From NCBI GenBank assembly GCA_964244655.1, contig CAXTJU010000004.1, positions 1 to 64,000 on the forward strand: a DNA stretch of 64,000 bases, given 5' to 3'. The translations under genes and the position numbers were made by a program. Shown one piece after another: positions 8,724-18,158 of this stretch; the first letter of the stretch is position 1; each line of letters begins with the position of its first letter. This DNA is from LMUY01 sp964244655. GTDB taxonomy: Bacteria > Pseudomonadota > Alphaproteobacteria > Acetobacterales > Acetobacteraceae. The notes below the pieces were generated by a model. It was given only the letters and a program-made list of their open reading frames with translations, made no database searches and was not told the origin of the DNA.

Positions 8724-9821
8724 ATGACCAAGCCCACCCGCCGCCCCGCCAACCCCTGCTTCTCCTCCGGCCCCTGCGCCAAGCGCCCCGGCTGGAGCGC
8801 CGCCGGGCTCGACACCGCCATGCTCGGCCGCAGCCATCGCGCCCCCGCAGCCAAGGCGTTGCTGGCTCAAGTCATCGACCGCTCCGCCGCCCTGCTCGGG
8901 ATGCCCGCGGAGTGGCAGCTCGGCATCGTCCCCGCCTCCGACACCGGCGCGGTCGAGATGGCGATGTGGTCGCTGCTCGGCCCCCGCCCGGTCGATGTGC
9001 TGGCGTTCGAGAGCTTCTCCGCGCTGTGGGCTGCCGACATCACCGGGCAGCTGCGCCTGCCCGGCGCCCGCACCCTGTCCGCGGCCTACGGCGCCCTGCC
9101 CGACCTCCAGGCCATCGACCCGGCGCATGACGTCGTGCTCGCCTGGAACGGCACCACCTCCGGCGTGCGCCTGCTGGACGGACCGTGGCTGCGGCGCGGC
9201 GAGGGCCTGGTGATCTGCGACGCCACCTCCGCCGCCTTTGCCATGGACCTGCCATGGGACCGGCTCGATGTGGTCACCTGGTCCTGGCAGAAGGCGCTCG
9301 GCGGCGAGGCGGCGCACGGCATGCTGGCGCTCTCCCCCCGCGCGCTGGCCCGGCTGGAGCAGCATGCCCCGGCCTGGCCGATGCCCAAGATTTTCCGCGT
9401 GACGCCAGGGCTGTTCCGCGGCGAGACGATCAACACGCCCTCCATGCTCTGCGTGGCGGACGCGCTGGACGGGCTGGCCTGGGCGGAGCGGCAAGGGGGG
9501 CTGCCGGGGCTGGTCCGCCGGACGGAGGCGAACCTCGCCGCGGTGGCGGCCTGGCAGGCGCGCTCGCCCTGGGCGTCGTTCCTCGCGGACGACCCGGCGC
9601 ACCGCTCGCCCACCGCCATCTGCCTGCGCGCCGCGGCCGGCAAGCAGGTCGCGGCCCTGCTGGACGCGGAGGGAGTCGCATTCGACATCGCCAGCTACCG
9701 CGACGCGCCGCCGGGCCTGCGCCTGTGGGGCGGCGCCACGGTCGAGACGGCAGACATCGAGGCGCTGCTGCCCTGGCTGGATTGGGCGCACGCTTCTGTC
9801 CAGTCGCCGGCGATGGCATAA
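8724..9821 (+). CDS. serC: Phosphoserine aminotransferase
   Basis: A 365-residue PLP enzyme converting 3-phosphohydroxypyruvate and glutamate to O-phosphoserine (EC 2.6.1.52), in serine synthesis and possibly pyridoxal phosphate synthesis. The N terminus NPCFSSGPCAKRPGW is diagnostic of the alphaproteobacterial/archaeal-type SerC, and SWQKALGGE carries the lysine that binds PLP. It is followed after 9 bp by hisZ. serA, its usual partner in this group, is not in the window. Confidence 0.93.
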   Translation: MTKPTRRPANPCFSSGPCAKRPGWSAAGLDTAMLGRSHRAPAAKALLAQVIDRSAALLGMPAEWQLGIVPASDTGAVEMAMWSLLGPRPVDVLAFESFSALWAADITGQLRLPGARTLSAAYGALPDLQAIDPAHDVVLAWNGTTSGVRLLDGPWLRRGEGLVICDATSAAFAMDLPWDRLDVVTWSWQKALGGEAAHGMLALSPRALARLEQHAPAWPMPKIFRVTPGLFRGETINTPSMLCVADALDGLAWAERQGGLPGLVRRTEANLAAVAAWQARSPWASFLADDPAHRSPTAICLRAAAGKQVAALLDAEGVAFDIASYRDAPPGLRLWGGATVETADIEALLPWLDWAHASVQSPAMA

Positions 9822-9830
9822 CCCGCTGCG

Positions 9831-10982
9831 ATGCCCGACACCGTCCCCGACGCGATGGCCAACCCCGCCCTGCTGCCCGCCGGGCTGCGCGACCTGCTGC
9901 CGCCGGACGCGGACACCGAGGCGCTGGCGGTCGAGACCGTGATGGCCGCCTTCGCCGCCCACGGCTACGAGCGCATCAAGCCGCCGCTGATCGAGTTCGA
10001 GGACGGGCTGCTCGCCGGGTCCGGCGCTGCGACGGCGGACCAGATCTTCCGGCTGATGGACCCGGACTCGCACCGCATGATGGGCGTGCGGGCGGACATG
10101 ACGCCGCAGGTCGCCCGTATCGCCACCACCCGGCTGTCCGGCGCGCCGCGGCCGCTGCGGCTGAGCTATGCCGGGCAGTGCCTGCGGGTGCGCGGCAGCC
10201 AGATCGCGCCCGACCGCCAGGTGGCGCAGGCCGGCATCGAGCTGATCGGCTGCGACAGCCTGGCCGCGGATGCCGAGATGGTGCTGGTCGGCGCGGAGGC
10301 GCTGGCCGCGCTGGGGCTGGCGCGGGCGAGCTTCGACCTCACCCTGCCCCGCCTGGCGCCGACGCTGCTGGACGAGGCGGGGATCAGCGGCCCGGCCCGG
10401 CAGGCGCTGTTGCGCGCGCTCGACCGCAAGGACGTGGCTTCCGTCCGGCAGCATGGCGGGGAGGCGGCCGGCATGCTCACCGCGCTGCTGCTCGCGGCGG
10501 GGCTGGCCGGGCCGGCGCTGCAACGGCTGGAGGCCCTGGCGCTGCCGCCGGGTTCCGCCGCGCTGTGCCGCCGCCTGGCCGATACGGTGCGGGCGATCGA
10601 GGCCCGCGCGCCCGCCCTCCGCCTGACCATCGACCCGCTGGAGTTCCGCGACCTGCCCTACCACACCGGCGTCTGCACGGGCGTGTATGCGCCGGGGCGG
10701 CATGAGGTGCTCGGCCGCGGCGGGCGCTACCTCTGCGGCGAGGACGAGCCCGCGACCGGGCTGACGCTGTACCCGGACGCCATCCTGCGCGCCTGCGCCG
10801 CCCCTTCCCCCCGGCTGCGGCTGTTCGTGCCGGTGGGCCACGACCACGCGGCCGCCGCCCGGTTGCGCGCGGAGGGCTACGCCACCGTGGCCGCGCTCGA
10901 CCCGGTGGACGACCCGGCGGCGGAAGCGGCCCGCCTGCACTGCACGCACATCCTCCGCGGCGGGACCGCCGTCGCACTCTGA
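9831..10982 (+). CDS. hisZ: ATP phosphoribosyltransferase regulatory subunit
   Basis: A 383-residue class II aminoacyl-tRNA-synthetase-like protein. HisZ pairs with short-form HisG to make the first enzyme of histidine synthesis. Visible features: LPAGLRDLLPPDA near the N terminus, RADMTPQVARIA (motif 2-like region), and HTGVCTGVYAPG with RGGRY towards the C terminus. It lacks the anticodon-binding domain and is too short for HisRS. It sits between serC and purA; hisZ-purA adjacency is common in alphaproteobacteria. Confidence 0.92.
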   Translation: MPDTVPDAMANPALLPAGLRDLLPPDADTEALAVETVMAAFAAHGYERIKPPLIEFEDGLLAGSGAATADQIFRLMDPDSHRMMGVRADMTPQVARIATTRLSGAPRPLRLSYAGQCLRVRGSQIAPDRQVAQAGIELIGCDSLAADAEMVLVGAEALAALGLARASFDLTLPRLAPTLLDEAGISGPARQALLRALDRKDVASVRQHGGEAAGMLTALLLAAGLAGPALQRLEALALPPGSAALCRRLADTVRAIEARAPALRLTIDPLEFRDLPYHTGVCTGVYAPGRHEVLGRGGRYLCGEDEPATGLTLYPDAILRACAAPSPRLRLFVPVGHDHAAAARLRAEGYATVAALDPVDDPAAEAARLHCTHILRGGTAVAL

Positions 10983-10993
10983 AAGTCTGAAGC

Positions 10994-12283
<1,290 letters not shown>

Positions 12284-12312
12284 TCCTCGCTGGAAAGGCT
12301 TGGTTAACCTGA

Positions 12313-12331
12313 CCCGGCCAGGATGGCCGGG
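12313..12331. terminator. Possible terminator hairpin after purA
   Basis: The inverted repeat CCCGGCC / GGCCGGG, with a 5-base loop, lies 30 bp after the purA stop and 21 bp before the next start. No T-run follows, so it may be a weak or Rho-assisted terminator. Confidence 0.4.
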
Positions 12332-12351
12332 CAACGCTCAGGTTTGCCAAG

Positions 12352-14286
12352 ATGGCTGCTGCGCCCCCCTTCGCCGTCGATCACGGTCAAAAGCTGGCCG
12401 ATTGCGGCCTGCCCGCCTTTGCCGCGACGCGGGACGGCGTGGCCGGCTGCATCGCAATCCCGGTGCTGCGGGGCTGGCCTGCCCGCGCGCGGGTGCTGAA
12501 TGCCATGGCGGGTGCGGACACGCGCAACCTGCTGGCGCCGTTGGGGCATGGGCCTGCCGCCTTGCCGGCCGGGGAAATGGGCTACTTCGTGTTCTGCCCC
12601 GCTCCGCCCGGGCCGTCCTTGGCCGCCGCGATGCGCCCTTGGTCCGAGCCGGAATTGATGGAGTACGTGCTCAAGCCGTTGACCGCCGTGCTGGCGGGCC
12701 TGCGCGCACGGGACGTGACGCACCGGGCGATCCGGGCGGACAACGTGTTCCAGGCCGCGCCGGGCTCCCCCGTGACGCTGGGGGCCGCCTGGTCCGCCCC
12801 GCCGGCTTGCCATCAGCCGGGCTGGATGGAGCCGCCCTACGTGTCCGCCTGCATGCCTGCCGGTCGCGGCGACGGCACGGCGGCCGACGACGTGTACGCG
12901 CTCGGCGCCTTGCTGGTGACGCTTTCGCTGGGGGGCAGCCCCGTGGCGGGCGTGCCGGAGGAGGCGGTCCTGCAACGCAAGCTGGACCTTGGCAGCTATG
13001 CCGCCCTCGTCGGAACGCACCGGCTGCCGATGGCCCTCGCCGAACTGGTGCACGGCATGTTGGCGGACGACCCGGACCACCGGCCATCCCTGGAGCTGCT
13101 TGCCAGCCCGGCGGCGGCCCGGGCACGACGGATTGCGGCACGGCCGCTCCGCCGGGCACAGCGCGCCATCGAGTTGGGCAGCCAGCAAGCCTGGACGGCC
13201 CGGGGCCTTGCCTACGCCCTGCAGCACGAGGCCGCAGCCGGCATCACGCTGCTGCGAACGGGCAGCATCGACCGCTGGCTGCGCCGCAGCCTGGGGGACT
13301 TGGCCATGGCGGCGCGGGTGGACGAAGCGCTGCGCTCAGGCGCCTCGCGTGCCGTGGGCGACGCCGGGGCCGACGCGATCCTGATCATGCGCGTGGCAGG
13401 GATGCTTGACCCGACGGCGCCGATCCTGTGGCGGTCCCTCATGCTATGGCCGTCGGGCTTCGGGGCGGCCCTTGACCATGCGCTGCATCACGCCCCGGAT
13501 ATGACCGAGCGGCTCACCGAGTTCGTCACGCAAAACATCTCGGGGCTCTGGGCCGAACAACAGGGCCGGCCTGACGCTGCAACGGCCAGGCAGGCCGCGC
13601 AGGAGATGAGCGGTTGGCTCGCGGCGGGGCGGGGCGGCACCGGGCTGATCCGCTTGTGCTACGGCCTGAACCCGCTTGCTCCATGCGACTCGCCAATGGC
13701 GGCACGGCATTGGGTCACCAAGTTGGCTGAGCTGCTGCCGGCGCTGGAAGTGTCCGCTCAGCAGCCCCGGGGCAACCACGTCCTGGTGGATGTCCATGTG
13801 GCTGCCTTTGTTGCCGCGCGGCGAGATGCCCGATTGGACATGGACCTCGCGCACCTTGCCGGAGCGCTGTCGCCAGGCAACCTGCTGTCCCAGCTGCAGC
13901 TTCTGGCCATGCTGCAAGCCAAGACGCATCCTATCTTGCTGCCGGCGTTGAGCGCGTGGGTTGTGGACGCCATGCGGCCGGTCATCCAGCAGTTCAGCAG
14001 CCGCTCGCGCCGCGCCCGCTTGTCTGAGCGGCTGACGAGCCTGGGCCAGGCCGGGCTGCTTGCTCCGATTGCAGAATTGCTGGGGAGCCGAGCGGAGCTT
14101 GTGGAGGACAGTGATGGCTTGGCTGCCGCACGGGATCGGATCGTCGAGATCGACATGGCTGTCGCCGACATGACCCACTCCCTCGCAAACCGGACAGCTC
14201 AGACCCGGCGGGTGGGGCAGGACGTTGCCTCGGGGCTGGCATTGTTGGCCTGCGTGGCGGCGCTCGCCTGGGCAGCGTTCGCCTGA
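12352..14286 (+). CDS. Membrane-anchored predicted pseudokinase
   Basis: A 644-residue protein. Residues about 60-260 follow the eukaryotic-like Ser/Thr kinase fold: the catalytic loop region reads THRAIRADNVF (123-133) and subdomain IX reads DDVYALGALLVTLSLGG (169-185). The HRD aspartate is Ala126, the following Lys is Arg128, and the DFG position reads LGA, so catalytic residues are missing although Asn131 is kept. A long helical region (about 270-610) follows, and a hydrophobic tail (628-644) could anchor it in the membrane. No standard N-terminal glycine loop is obvious. The stop overlaps the start of the next gene (TGATG), so the two are probably coupled. The role is unknown; scaffolding or regulation is inference. 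Confidence 0.75.
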   Translation: MAAAPPFAVDHGQKLADCGLPAFAATRDGVAGCIAIPVLRGWPARARVLNAMAGADTRNLLAPLGHGPAALPAGEMGYFVFCPAPPGPSLAAAMRPWSEPELMEYVLKPLTAVLAGLRARDVTHRAIRADNVFQAAPGSPVTLGAAWSAPPACHQPGWMEPPYVSACMPAGRGDGTAADDVYALGALLVTLSLGGSPVAGVPEEAVLQRKLDLGSYAALVGTHRLPMALAELVHGMLADDPDHRPSLELLASPAAARARRIAARPLRRAQRAIELGSQQAWTARGLAYALQHEAAAGITLLRTGSIDRWLRRSLGDLAMAARVDEALRSGASRAVGDAGADAILIMRVAGMLDPTAPILWRSLMLWPSGFGAALDHALHHAPDMTERLTEFVTQNISGLWAEQQGRPDAATARQAAQEMSGWLAAGRGGTGLIRLCYGLNPLAPCDSPMAARHWVTKLAELLPALEVSAQQPRGNHVLVDVHVAAFVAARRDARLDMDLAHLAGALSPGNLLSQLQLLAMLQAKTHPILLPALSAWVVDAMRPVIQQFSSRSRRARLSERLTSLGQAGLLAPIAELLGSRAELVEDSDGLAAARDRIVEIDMAVADMTHSLANRTAQTRRVGQDVASGLALLACVAALAWAAFA

Positions 14287-14738
14287 TGGCAAGGTCGGCG
14301 GCAACGCGGGCGCCGCGCTCCTGGTTCTGGCTGCAAGGATTAGTTTGCGGCGGGGTGCTGGCGACTGCTCCAGGAACTGCGTTGATACTGTCGGTTTTGC
14401 TGGCGCCAGCGATGGTCGCCTACCCGATGGACGGCACGTCGGGGAGGCCGCATTTCCGCACGATCGCATTGCTCGGCACCGCATCGGCTTTCTCGCCGCT
14501 GCTGCTGCTCTGGGAACACGGGGGATCAGTTGACGCTGCGCTGGACTTGCTCAGCGATCCGGCACGACCCCTACTGTCCTGGTTTTGTTGTGGGGCCGGA
14601 TGGCTACTGACCGAACTGGCTCAGATGGTGTCGCAGCTTGCCATCACAGGCCGAAATGCAAGAACTCTCAAGCTTCTGCGGACCGAGCGGACATGGCTGA
14701 CGGAGGAGTGGCTGGATGCCAAACCTCCGTCTTCCTGA
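14286..14738 (+). CDS. Hypothetical membrane protein, partner of the pseudokinase gene
   Basis: A 150-residue protein whose ATG overlaps the stop of the pseudokinase gene by one base. It has three hydrophobic segments, at about residues 13-45, 60-75 and 95-122 (including LLSWFCCGAGWLLTELAQ), and a charged C-terminal tail. No known family. The coupling suggests it works with the anchored pseudokinase at the membrane (inference). Confidence 0.65.
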   Translation: MARSAATRAPRSWFWLQGLVCGGVLATAPGTALILSVLLAPAMVAYPMDGTSGRPHFRTIALLGTASAFSPLLLLWEHGGSVDAALDLLSDPARPLLSWFCCGAGWLLTELAQMVSQLAITGRNARTLKLLRTERTWLTEEWLDAKPPSS

Positions 14739-14765
14739 TGCCGCATCTTTGCTGCGACGAAAACC

Positions 14766-15656
14766 TCAGGCTGCGAGCGGAATTGCCAGACGCTGCTCGA
14801 CAACCTGCTGCTTCATGGACTTCTGCAGCTTCTCGAAGGCACGAACCTCGATCTGCCTCACCCGCTCGCGCGAGATGGAGTACTGCTGCGACAGCTCCTC
14901 CAGCGTGGTGGGGTTATCCTTGAGGCGGCGCTCGATCAGGATGTGGCGCTCACGCTCGTTCAGGGTCTTGAGCGCGTTTGACAGCAAGGTCTTTCGGCCA
15001 GTGAGCTCCTCGCGATCCGCAAGCTCGGCTTCCTGGCTCTGCCCCTCATCCACCAGCCAGTCCTGCCACTCGCCTTCGCTGTCCGCACGAACGGGAGCAT
15101 TCAGGCTATGGTCGGGCGCAGCCAAGCGGCGGTTCATGCTGACCACGTCCTGCTCGGGAACCTGGAGCACACGGGAAATCTTGGCCACCTGGTCGGGCTT
15201 CAGATCGCCGTCCTCGATCGCCTGCATCTGGCCCTTGAGCCGGCGCAGGTTAAAGAACAGCTTTTTCTGCGCGGCGGTGGTCCCCATCTTTACCAAGGAC
15301 CAGCTGTGCAGGATGTATTCCTGGATGGCAGCGCGAATCCACCACATGGCATAGGTCGCAAGACGGAAGCCACGGTCCGGGTCGAACCGCTTGACCGCCT
15401 GCATCATGCCCACGTTGCCTTCGCTGATCAGCTCGCCCACCGGCAAACCGTAGCCGCGGTAGCCCATGGCGATCTTGGCGACCAGCCGAAGGTGGGACGT
15501 GACCAGCTTGTGGGCCGCCTCCATGTCCTCGTTGTCCCGCCATGCCTTGGACAACGCCAACTCCTCCTCTGGAGCGAGCATGGGGAACTTGCGTATCTCT
15601 TGCAGGTAGCGTGAGAGGTTGCCCTCAGGCGCGACATTGATCATAGCAGAGGCCAT
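14766..15656 (-). CDS. rpoH: RNA polymerase sigma-32 factor
   Basis: A 296-residue heat-shock sigma factor. LISEGNVGMMQAVKRFDP and ATYAMWWIRAAIQEYIL are region 2, QKKLFFNLRR is the RpoH box that separates sigma-32 from other group 3 sigmas, and LEELSQQYSISRERVRQIE is the region 4 helix-turn-helix. The start at 15656 is chosen because AAGGAG lies just upstream; the frame itself opens 12 codons earlier. It is downstream of rluD on the same strand, with a 212-bp gap that probably holds its promoter. Confidence 0.95.
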   Translation of the reverse strand: MASAMINVAPEGNLSRYLQEIRKFPMLAPEEELALSKAWRDNEDMEAAHKLVTSHLRLVAKIAMGYRGYGLPVGELISEGNVGMMQAVKRFDPDRGFRLATYAMWWIRAAIQEYILHSWSLVKMGTTAAQKKLFFNLRRLKGQMQAIEDGDLKPDQVAKISRVLQVPEQDVVSMNRRLAAPDHSLNAPVRADSEGEWQDWLVDEGQSQEAELADREELTGRKTLLSNALKTLNERERHILIERRLKDNPTTLEELSQQYSISRERVRQIEVRAFEKLQKSMKQQVVEQRLAIPLAA

Positions 15657-15868
15657 CGATTGGCTCCTTCTGTCCGGATGACGGACGCCCACCCAATACG
15701 GCGAAGGCTGATCCCGGTTTCAATTCCAGACAAGCGTTGACGCGATTGCGACACCTCACGTCCTGGCGATCGCCCCTGGTTAGGCAGCAAATCGCCGGGA
15801 TGGCATCTTTCCGCCGCGCCGGCGGGGTAGTTTGTGAGCGAAGTTAATACAGGACCGCGCTGGTACGG

Positions 15869-16864
15869 TCAAGGCAAATGCGACGAATCAACGGTGTCCA
15901 GCCCGTCAAGAAGGGCCTGGAAATCGGGCGGCAACGGCGTCTCGAATCGCAAGGCTTCCTTGGTGCGCGGGTGAGTGAATCCCAGAACCGCGGCGTGCAA
16001 TGCCTGGCGCGGGAAGTCCAGCAGCAGGCTTCGCTGCCCAGCCGGCAGCAGCCGGGCGGCAGCCGGGATACGCCGCAGGTAAACCGGGTCCCCCACGATC
16101 GGGTGCCCAGCGGCGGCGAGATGGACGCGGATTTGATGGGTTCGGCCGGTGGCGAGGCGGCATACCACCAACGCGGCGGCCGTCCCCCACGCGTTGCGCA
16201 CCCGGTAGCGCGTCAGCGCCGTCTTGCCGCCCCGGGGCACCACGGCCATCCGCTTGCGGTCCCGAGGGTCGCGCCCGATCGGCCCGTTGATCTCGCCCTC
16301 CGAAGGCGACGGGATGCCCCAGCACAATGCCAGATAGGAGCGTTCCATCGTCCGGGACGCGAAGGCTGCGGCGAGCGCCGCCATCGCCAGCTCGGACTTC
16401 GCCACAACCATGACGCCCGACGTGTCCTTGTCCAGGCGATGCACGATGCCGGGCCGCCGTTCGCCGCCGATGCCGGGCAGGCTGTCGCCGCAATGGGCGA
16501 GCAAGGCGTTCACCAACGTGCCATCAAGGTTGCCTGGCGCAGGATGCACGACCAGTCCAGCGGGCTTGTCCAGCACCAGCAGGTCGGCATCCTCGAACAA
16601 GATCGGCAACGCCATGGATTGCGGGACCGGCGCAGCTGCCACTGGCGCTGGCTCAAACAATGTGTATTCCAGGCCTGCGCGCACGGTGAGCGCCGGGTCG
16701 ATGGCGGTGCTGCCGCTGGCGGCGGCGTGCCCGCTTTCAATGAGACCCTTGACTCTGGTGCGTGAAATCGTCCCGATCCTGGCTGCAAGGAAGCGATCGA
16801 GCCGAAGCCCCGAATCATCGGACCCGGCGATGATGCTCCAGGGGCGGTCCTGCGGACTGCTCAT
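15869..16864 (-). CDS. rluD: 23S rRNA pseudouridine synthase, RluA/RluD family
   Basis: A 331-residue enzyme with an N-terminal S4 RNA-binding domain (LRLDRFLAARIGTISRTRVK, about residues 19-38) and a pseudouridine synthase domain. The catalytic Asp is in GIVHRLDKDTSG. LLVLDKPAGLVVHPAPGN and TGRTHQIRVHLAAAGHPIVGD are family blocks. It most resembles RluD, which modifies helix 69 of 23S rRNA, although RluC cannot be excluded by eye. It is divergent from the small membrane protein gene at 16907. Confidence 0.9.
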   Translation of the reverse strand: MSSPQDRPWSIIAGSDDSGLRLDRFLAARIGTISRTRVKGLIESGHAAASGSTAIDPALTVRAGLEYTLFEPAPVAAAPVPQSMALPILFEDADLLVLDKPAGLVVHPAPGNLDGTLVNALLAHCGDSLPGIGGERRPGIVHRLDKDTSGVMVVAKSELAMAALAAAFASRTMERSYLALCWGIPSPSEGEINGPIGRDPRDRKRMAVVPRGGKTALTRYRVRNAWGTAAALVVCRLATGRTHQIRVHLAAAGHPIVGDPVYLRRIPAAARLLPAGQRSLLLDFPRQALHAAVLGFTHPRTKEALRFETPLPPDFQALLDGLDTVDSSHLP

Positions 16865-16906
16865 AGCGCCTCAGATAGCGCGCTTTCACCGGCGAAGGGA
16901 GACGGA

Positions 16907-17176
16907 ATGCGCGCCTTGTTAACGGCCGTGGTCGTAATGGGCGTGCTGATCGTGGCCATGGTCGCCACGCTCGTTGTCGTGATCGTGCGCCGGCTGGCTG
17001 TGCCGCCCCCTCTTTTGGCTCAAGCCATGAAGGAGGCGCCGGGAACCCACATGCAAGCCATTGCACCGGCGGGGGACCGTTTGGCCGTGCTGCTGCAAGG
17101 CGGCGGTGCGGACCGAATCGTGTTGCTCGATCCACATTCGGGCCAGGTGGTTGGGCGGATTGGATTGACGCAATGA
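16907..17176 (+). CDS. Small single-span membrane protein (DUF6476-like)
   Basis: An 89-residue protein with one N-terminal membrane helix (about residues 6-30: VVVMGVLIVAMVATLVVVIV) and a short beta-rich tail ending in DRIVLLDPHSGQVVGRIGL. Proteins of this form are commonly found divergent from rluD in alphaproteobacteria; the DUF number is from memory. Its stop overlaps the next start (ATGA), so the two genes form a unit. Confidence 0.75.
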   Translation: MRALLTAVVVMGVLIVAMVATLVVVIVRRLAVPPPLLAQAMKEAPGTHMQAIAPAGDRLAVLLQGGGADRIVLLDPHSGQVVGRIGLTQ

Positions 17177-17346
17177 AGAAGTCTGAGTTGCCCGAGAAGA
17201 TTTGCGCCGCCTGTGGCCGCCCATTCCAGTGGCGGCGCAAATGGGCGCGGAGCTGGGATGAGGTGCGTTACTGCTCTGACGCCTGCCGAACCGGCCGGCG
17301 CGCTTCCGCGGTTGCGCGCATGCCAACCCGCCAAGGCAAGGCTTGA
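17173..17346 (+). CDS. DUF2256 small zinc-finger-like protein
   Basis: A 57-residue protein. KICAACGRPFQWRRKWAR and VRYCSDACRTGR match the DUF2256 pattern: two CxxC/CxxxC pairs (Cys11, Cys14, Cys34, Cys38) that probably bind zinc, flanked by basic residues. Its ATG overlaps the TGA of the preceding gene. Function unknown; nucleic-acid binding is plausible from charge. Confidence 0.85.
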   Translation: MKKSELPEKICAACGRPFQWRRKWARSWDEVRYCSDACRTGRRASAVARMPTRQGKA

Positions 17347-17353
17347 TGCGCCA

Positions 17354-17506
17354 TTACGCTGGTGCGAAGACCGCATCCCACCCGAACATGACAAAAGTTA
17401 ATGACAGAAAAGCGGCCAGCAAGACCAAGTATGGTAACAAGGTGGCAGGCGCCGCATTGTTTGGCGAGCTAAGAGACTGAGGCTGTTTCTGGATTGATGC
17501 AGACAT
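17354..17506 (-). CDS. Small single-span membrane protein
   Basis: A 50-residue protein with a polar N terminus (MSASIQKQPQSLSSPN) and one hydrophobic helix (about residues 22-42: TLLPYLVLLAAFLSLTFVMF). No family recognised. The frame extends upstream, but the ATG at 17506 is preferred because the extension covers an AT-rich stretch with a CtrA-type site at 17536-17551, more probably the promoter. It is convergent with the DUF2256 gene. Confidence 0.5.
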   Translation of the reverse strand: MSASIQKQPQSLSSPNNAAPATLLPYLVLLAAFLSLTFVMFGWDAVFAPA

Positions 17507-17535
17507 GTGGCTGCCTCGGTTGATCACGACCTGAT

Positions 17536-17551
17536 TTAATGCCAGATTAAC
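17536..17551. promoter_or_regulatory. Candidate CtrA binding site
   Basis: TTAA, exactly 7 bases, then TTAAC matches the full CtrA consensus (TTAA-N7-TTAAC) known from Caulobacter and other alphaproteobacteria. It lies 30 bp upstream of the 50-residue membrane protein gene read on the minus strand. Confidence 0.45.
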
Positions 17552-17635
17552 GCCATGCGATACAGTGAATAAACTGGCTGCCGGCATTTTCCGGTTGGGT
17601 TGTGCAGCGGGTGAGAGAACCTACCATGCCGACCG

Positions 17636-17860
17636 TTAACACCCGATTGCCGCAGGCCATGTGATGTTCTGCACCAGCAGCTCTGACCTGACCTCGGCTA
17701 AGTCCCGCGCGAGGATGCGGAGCAGAAGCGCCCAGCCAGGCCCAGGATGCATGCGGGAGCGCTGGCCAACAAACACCTCGAGGTCCTCCAAGTGGCGGCA
17801 AGCGGCGACCAGGTCATCCGGGCCCTCACGTTCCAAGCCGTTTGTCACCTTGCCTCCCAT
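17636..17860 (-). CDS. Hypothetical protein (low confidence)
   Basis: A possible 74-residue protein starting at the ATG of MGGKVTNGLEREGPDDL. It contains a helical stretch, CRHLEDLEVFVGQR and ALLLRILARDLAEVRSELL, and its codons show a moderate preference for G or C at the third position, as expected for a gene here. No clear ribosome-binding site. The frame is open further upstream (to about 18058) but would then run into the tRNA gene. No family recognised. Confidence 0.35.
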   Translation of the reverse strand: MGGKVTNGLEREGPDDLVAACRHLEDLEVFVGQRSRMHPGPGWALLLRILARDLAEVRSELLVQNITWPAAIGC

Positions 17861-17978
17861 GCAGCCCAGGCAGGCTTGATTGCAGCCTACGTCCGGGTCC
17901 GACCACATCCGACGCTTTCCTGCAACTGGCCGCAGAGCAGCCCGCGCATTGAGGTGGACTGGTGAAATAGGGTTAGGC

Positions 17979-18007
17979 TTGCGAAGCCGGCCACTTTTGC
18001 TTATCCA
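17979..18007 (+). promoter_or_regulatory. Possible tRNA promoter
   Basis: TTGCGA (17979-17984), a 17-bp spacer and TATCCA (18002-18007) lie 12 bp before the tRNA-Glu gene. The match to a housekeeping promoter is moderate. Confidence 0.3.
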
Positions 18008-18019
18008 GCACGAGAACAT

Positions 18020-18095
18020 GTCCTGTTCGTCTAGAGGCCTAGGACACCGCCCTCTCACGGCGGTAACAGGGGTTCGAATCCCCTACGGGACGCCA
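18020..18095 (+). tRNA. tRNA-Glu (anticodon CTC)
   Basis: A complete cloverleaf: the acceptor stem GTCCTGT pairs with ACGGGAC (one G-T pair), the anticodon arm is CCGCC-CTCTCAC-GGCGG with CTC at the anticodon, and the T arm GGGGTTCGAATCCCC is perfect. G is the discriminator base and CCA (18093-18095) is encoded. Confidence 0.96.
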
Positions 18096-18158
18096 GCTTT
18101 GACTGCGGCAGATTAAGCTGGATTCGCCACCCAAGATGGCAGCTCTATCGCTGCCTGA

